The translations under genes were made by a program, and so were the position numbers. From Xestospongia bergquistia (taxonomy: Eukaryota; Porifera; Demospongiae; Haplosclerida; Petrosiidae): a stretch of 64,000 nucleotides of DNA. The notes below the pieces were generated by a model, which saw only the letters and a program-made list of their open reading frames with translations, was not told the DNA's origin and ran no database searches. Of the stretch, positions 61,577 through 64,000 are shown in pieces. How positions within the stretch are numbered: the stretch's first letter is position 1; each line of letters begins with the position of its first letter. The stretch is from positions 23,233,249 to 23,297,248 of the forward strand of contig OZ014411.1 of NCBI GenBank assembly GCA_963965975.1, in the 5' to 3' direction.

Positions 61577-61731
61577 GGGTCTTAATGAATAATAATTTTA
61601 TTAGCTATATAGCGTCGCCGTCAGAGCTACAGGCCAATCATGTTATGGTGTGTTTATATTTCAGTTTTCTATTTATATACCACTATCAAGTCTGTAAAAG
61701 GTGAATATCACTTGTTTATTTATGTACTATG
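61577..61731. repeat. Interspersed repeat, copy 3 of 3
   Basis: This is the duplicated partner of 53617-53782 and is also related to 41024-41177. It has lost about 11 bases near its left end relative to unit 1. Confidence 0.75.
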
Positions 61732-61977
61732 TGACAAGGCCATAAACTGATAGACCTATATATTATATATATATAATATATATATATATTATAAAGTTAC
61801 TAGCGTTTTTGTTGGTGATCCTACCTGTCCTTACATTTACTTTCATAGTTGTCATATTGGGAATAGATGAATAGCAAACTATGAAAACTGACAAAAATGT
61901 TCTCCCTTACAGATAGATGCTGTACACATGCAATGTTTACTTTAAGTAAATCTCACCATTCTCAATTCTATTGTATT

Positions 61978-62003
61978 GTATATATATATATATACATACA
62001 CAA

Positions 62004-62038
<35 letters not shown>

Positions 62039-62060
62039 CGTACATATATATATATACACA
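61978..62060. repeat. (TA)n/(CA)n compound microsatellite
   Basis: Alternating TA and CA runs. The unit 1 counterpart near 54050-54100 has mainly TA, so the arrays have diverged in length and composition. Confidence 0.9.
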
Positions 62061-62108
62061 CAACTCTATCAGATGCAAAAATCAATATCCTGTTATTATG
62101 AGGGAGTG

Positions 62109-64000
62109 ATGCTTACTGTAACATTAACAATTATCAAAATTTCACTCATAGCAGCTTTGACAATACTATATAATGGTATAAGTAGAGATGTGCAGTAATT
62201 ATATGGTTAAAATGAGTTTATCACAGCATAGCCATCACAGATAAAAGGTAATATATGTACATTACTTTTGAATGAAACTTTTATTACACTGTAAATAATT
62301 TTCTTCTGTTTGGCAAACATTTCATTGTGGTGTTTCATAACCAGATCACTGTTTCTCTCTGTCTCTAGGTGATATTATAATTAAACAAGTCCAGGCTAAT
62401 GATCAAAATATAAAATGGGTCATCGAGGGTTTAGCAACTTATGAATATAAAGGATCTTTCCCTCAAGTTTATTACTTTGATTGTACTTCCACTATTAATA
62501 ATGGCCTTGGACTGAGTTGGTCTAAAATTGGAGGTTTAACTAAATCACAAAATTCCATCACTAATGGTATTAGACTACTATTTAGCAGTCCTACTCAAAA
62601 TGATGCTGGTATTTATATCTGCTCTGATAGTGCTTCCTCAGATTCTGTTCAGCTCAATATCACAACAGGTAAGATGATGTGTGCGTGTGTGTGTGTGTGT
62701 GAGAGAGAGAGAGATAAAGATCATTAGATCACGTATTGATTATACTTTTAGCTAATCCAGCTGCACAAGCAAAAGTTAACTCAATAATGGCAGTAGTTGG
62801 TGAGTCTGTCACAATACAATTTTATGCTTCAGGCATACCAGCACCTCAAGCCAGTAATATTACTTGGCAACAAAATGGAGTTGAAATCATTAGCAGCAAC
62901 TTTAATAACAACAAGAAACAATTAACAATACCATCAGTTGCTTTGTCAGACAGTGGAATCTATAAGTTTAATATCACATATTTTGAATACAGTTTATCTC
63001 CAATGACAGCAGTGGCTCACACCACTCTCACTGTACTAGGATGTAAGTACATCAACCTATGTAGTCTTAACTATTTAACAATATTTAATTCTTATATTGA
63101 TATTGTACATTATAATGTACTATTCAACTAGTACATGAATTATCAATCCCATAGCACATTTACTACATCAGTAATATAGTAGTACATTTAAAAAATTTAC
63201 TATGTACATTCAATATTCATGAATAACCTTATACTGTAAATTAATTTGTAGTGTGAAAACTACAAAGACAGCAATATCTGTTATGAATATGATTAAACAT
63301 AATCTTTTAATCATATTCATAACATAGATATACGATTCTTAAGTTTCCAAATATAGTCACATGAGCTCTCTTTAATAGTTTGCAAATTATAAGAGTTGGT
63401 TAATTGATTTAACTAATATATAAGTTTGTTATGCACTGTAAATATTGATTAGTTGATTTAACTAATTTACTATATAACTACATAAGCTGTAATACATTAG
63501 TAATATAAACAGTAAAATGCTCATCAAAATAAGTTTGCTACATGTAACTTATATAACAATGTATTGGTTAAATCAACCAGTCAAATTTTGGCATTGTATT
63601 CAGGAAGATTTATATATATAGCAAACTATTTAATGCTATTGTATATTAATACTCTTTTCATCTTTGCATTATGAGTCTACCCTACTATTGTCTTTCCACT
63701 ATATAGCTGCTCCAAATATTTCACGTATCACACCACCAACATTAGACATACTTAATGGACAGAATATTAATTTATTAGTTATTTATGAGGGAGGTTACCC
63801 AGACCCTGATGTCACTTGGACTCGACAAATCAATGGAGCTATCGTGGATGTTCTTAATGATACTAGAGCTAGTGTTTCAGGTCTACATGGACTTAATCTA
63901 ACTCTAGTTAATACTACAATAGAAGATGGAGTAGTATATATAGTAACTGTTACTAATGGTGCAGGCTCTGTACAACTACAATTTAATGTGTCAATATTGG
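62109..64000 (+). CDS. Ig/FN3 cell-surface receptor, gene 2 (5' part only)
   Basis: Four coding exons are visible: 62109-62175, 62369-62668, 62752-63042 and 63707-64000. All have phase-1 junctions, and the last one ends exactly at the window edge by comparison with gene 1. The signal peptide is one codon longer than in gene 1 (MLTVTLTIIKISLIAALTIL). The first Ig domain keeps its cysteine pair. The second and third lack it, as in gene 1. Across the three Ig exons there are seven amino-acid replacements and four silent changes relative to gene 1, including D to V twice and E to K. The frame is open throughout, so it is probably functional. Whether its 3' end carries the 274-bp duplication cannot be seen. 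Confidence 0.9.

Larger units (their letters stand above)
59205..62108. other. Intergenic and upstream region of the second Ig/FN3 gene
   Basis: This repeats the layout of 51226-54145: hairpin at about 59564-59632, foldback at 60627-60719, interspersed repeat at 61577-61731, and (TA)n/(CA)n microsatellites at 61978-62060. No gene is seen. Confidence 0.6.
59205..64000. repeat. Tandem segmental duplication, unit 2 (incomplete in window)
   Basis: This is the second copy of the unit at 51226-59204, running off the right edge. Near-identity with unit 1 continues to the last base. Confidence 0.93.

Noticed and set aside
61897..62109. Histidine/threonine/tyrosine-rich plus-strand frame
   Set aside because: Translation of the (TA)n/(CA)n microsatellite. 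Only the last part, after 62109, is the signal-peptide exon in another reading.
1..64000. tRNA, rRNA, CRISPR arrays or bacterial-type operons
   Set aside because: No cloverleaf-like or rRNA-like sequence and no spaced direct-repeat array was recognised by eye. A covariance-model search would be decisive for tRNA.

Overview
This looks like a nuclear genome window from an animal, most likely a sponge or another early-branching marine invertebrate. The DNA is AT-rich. Genes are split into many short exons with GT-AG introns. The protein architectures (ankyrin-ROC-COR-Death, Ig plus fibronectin III receptors with phase-1 exons) are metazoan. Old DNA transposons and retroelements are dense. There is no sign of bacterial operons, rRNA or CRISPR, and I recognised no tRNA. 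The taxon is an inference and was not checked against any database.

1-25 kb is a transposon graveyard. It holds at least six hAT-type remnants (3.4-5.6, 6.4-8.0, 13.5-14.2, 14.4-15.0, 17.6-18.7, 21.8-23.0 kb), and the first has both ends and a perfect 8-bp target duplication. It also holds an internally deleted hAT copy (23.2 kb) abutting a truncated Ty1/copia element, an internally deleted pogo/Tigger element with TA duplications (15.4-16.0 kb), a Penelope-like GIY-YIG fragment (10.5-10.9 kb), an unknown coiled-coil transposase-like gene (8.3-9.7 kb), and decayed ankyrin-type exons.

26.4-44.4 kb is gene-rich. The main gene lies on the minus strand (26358-37923) and can be traced through 19 exons with consistent splice phases. 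It encodes about 1327 residues: ten ankyrin repeats (eight encoded by successive 99-bp exons), a ROC GTPase, a COR domain and two Death domains. This is the layout of DAPK1 without its kinase. A 531-bp element with long inverted repeats and a 10-bp target duplication sits just upstream of the present start codon, apparently inside the original first coding exon. Next come a PDZ-like partial gene, a gutted BEL/Pao retroelement, and a small plus-strand gene (43901-44361) encoding a Death-domain-only protein of 114 residues. The ROCO and Death-only genes may form a death-fold signalling neighbourhood.

44.9-51.2 kb is mostly non-coding, with a tandem MITE dimer, microsatellites, a long perfect palindrome and a possible small membrane-protein gene on the minus strand (48656-50581).

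51.2-64.0 kb is a tandem segmental duplication with a unit of about 7979 bp. Each unit carries an Ig/FN3 cell-surface receptor gene on the plus strand. Copy 1 (54146-58641, about 970 residues) is complete: signal peptide, five Ig-like exons, FN3 domains and a transmembrane segment. A 274-bp internal tandem duplication frameshifts its tail. Copy 2 (62109 onward) leaves the window at the end of its fourth exon.
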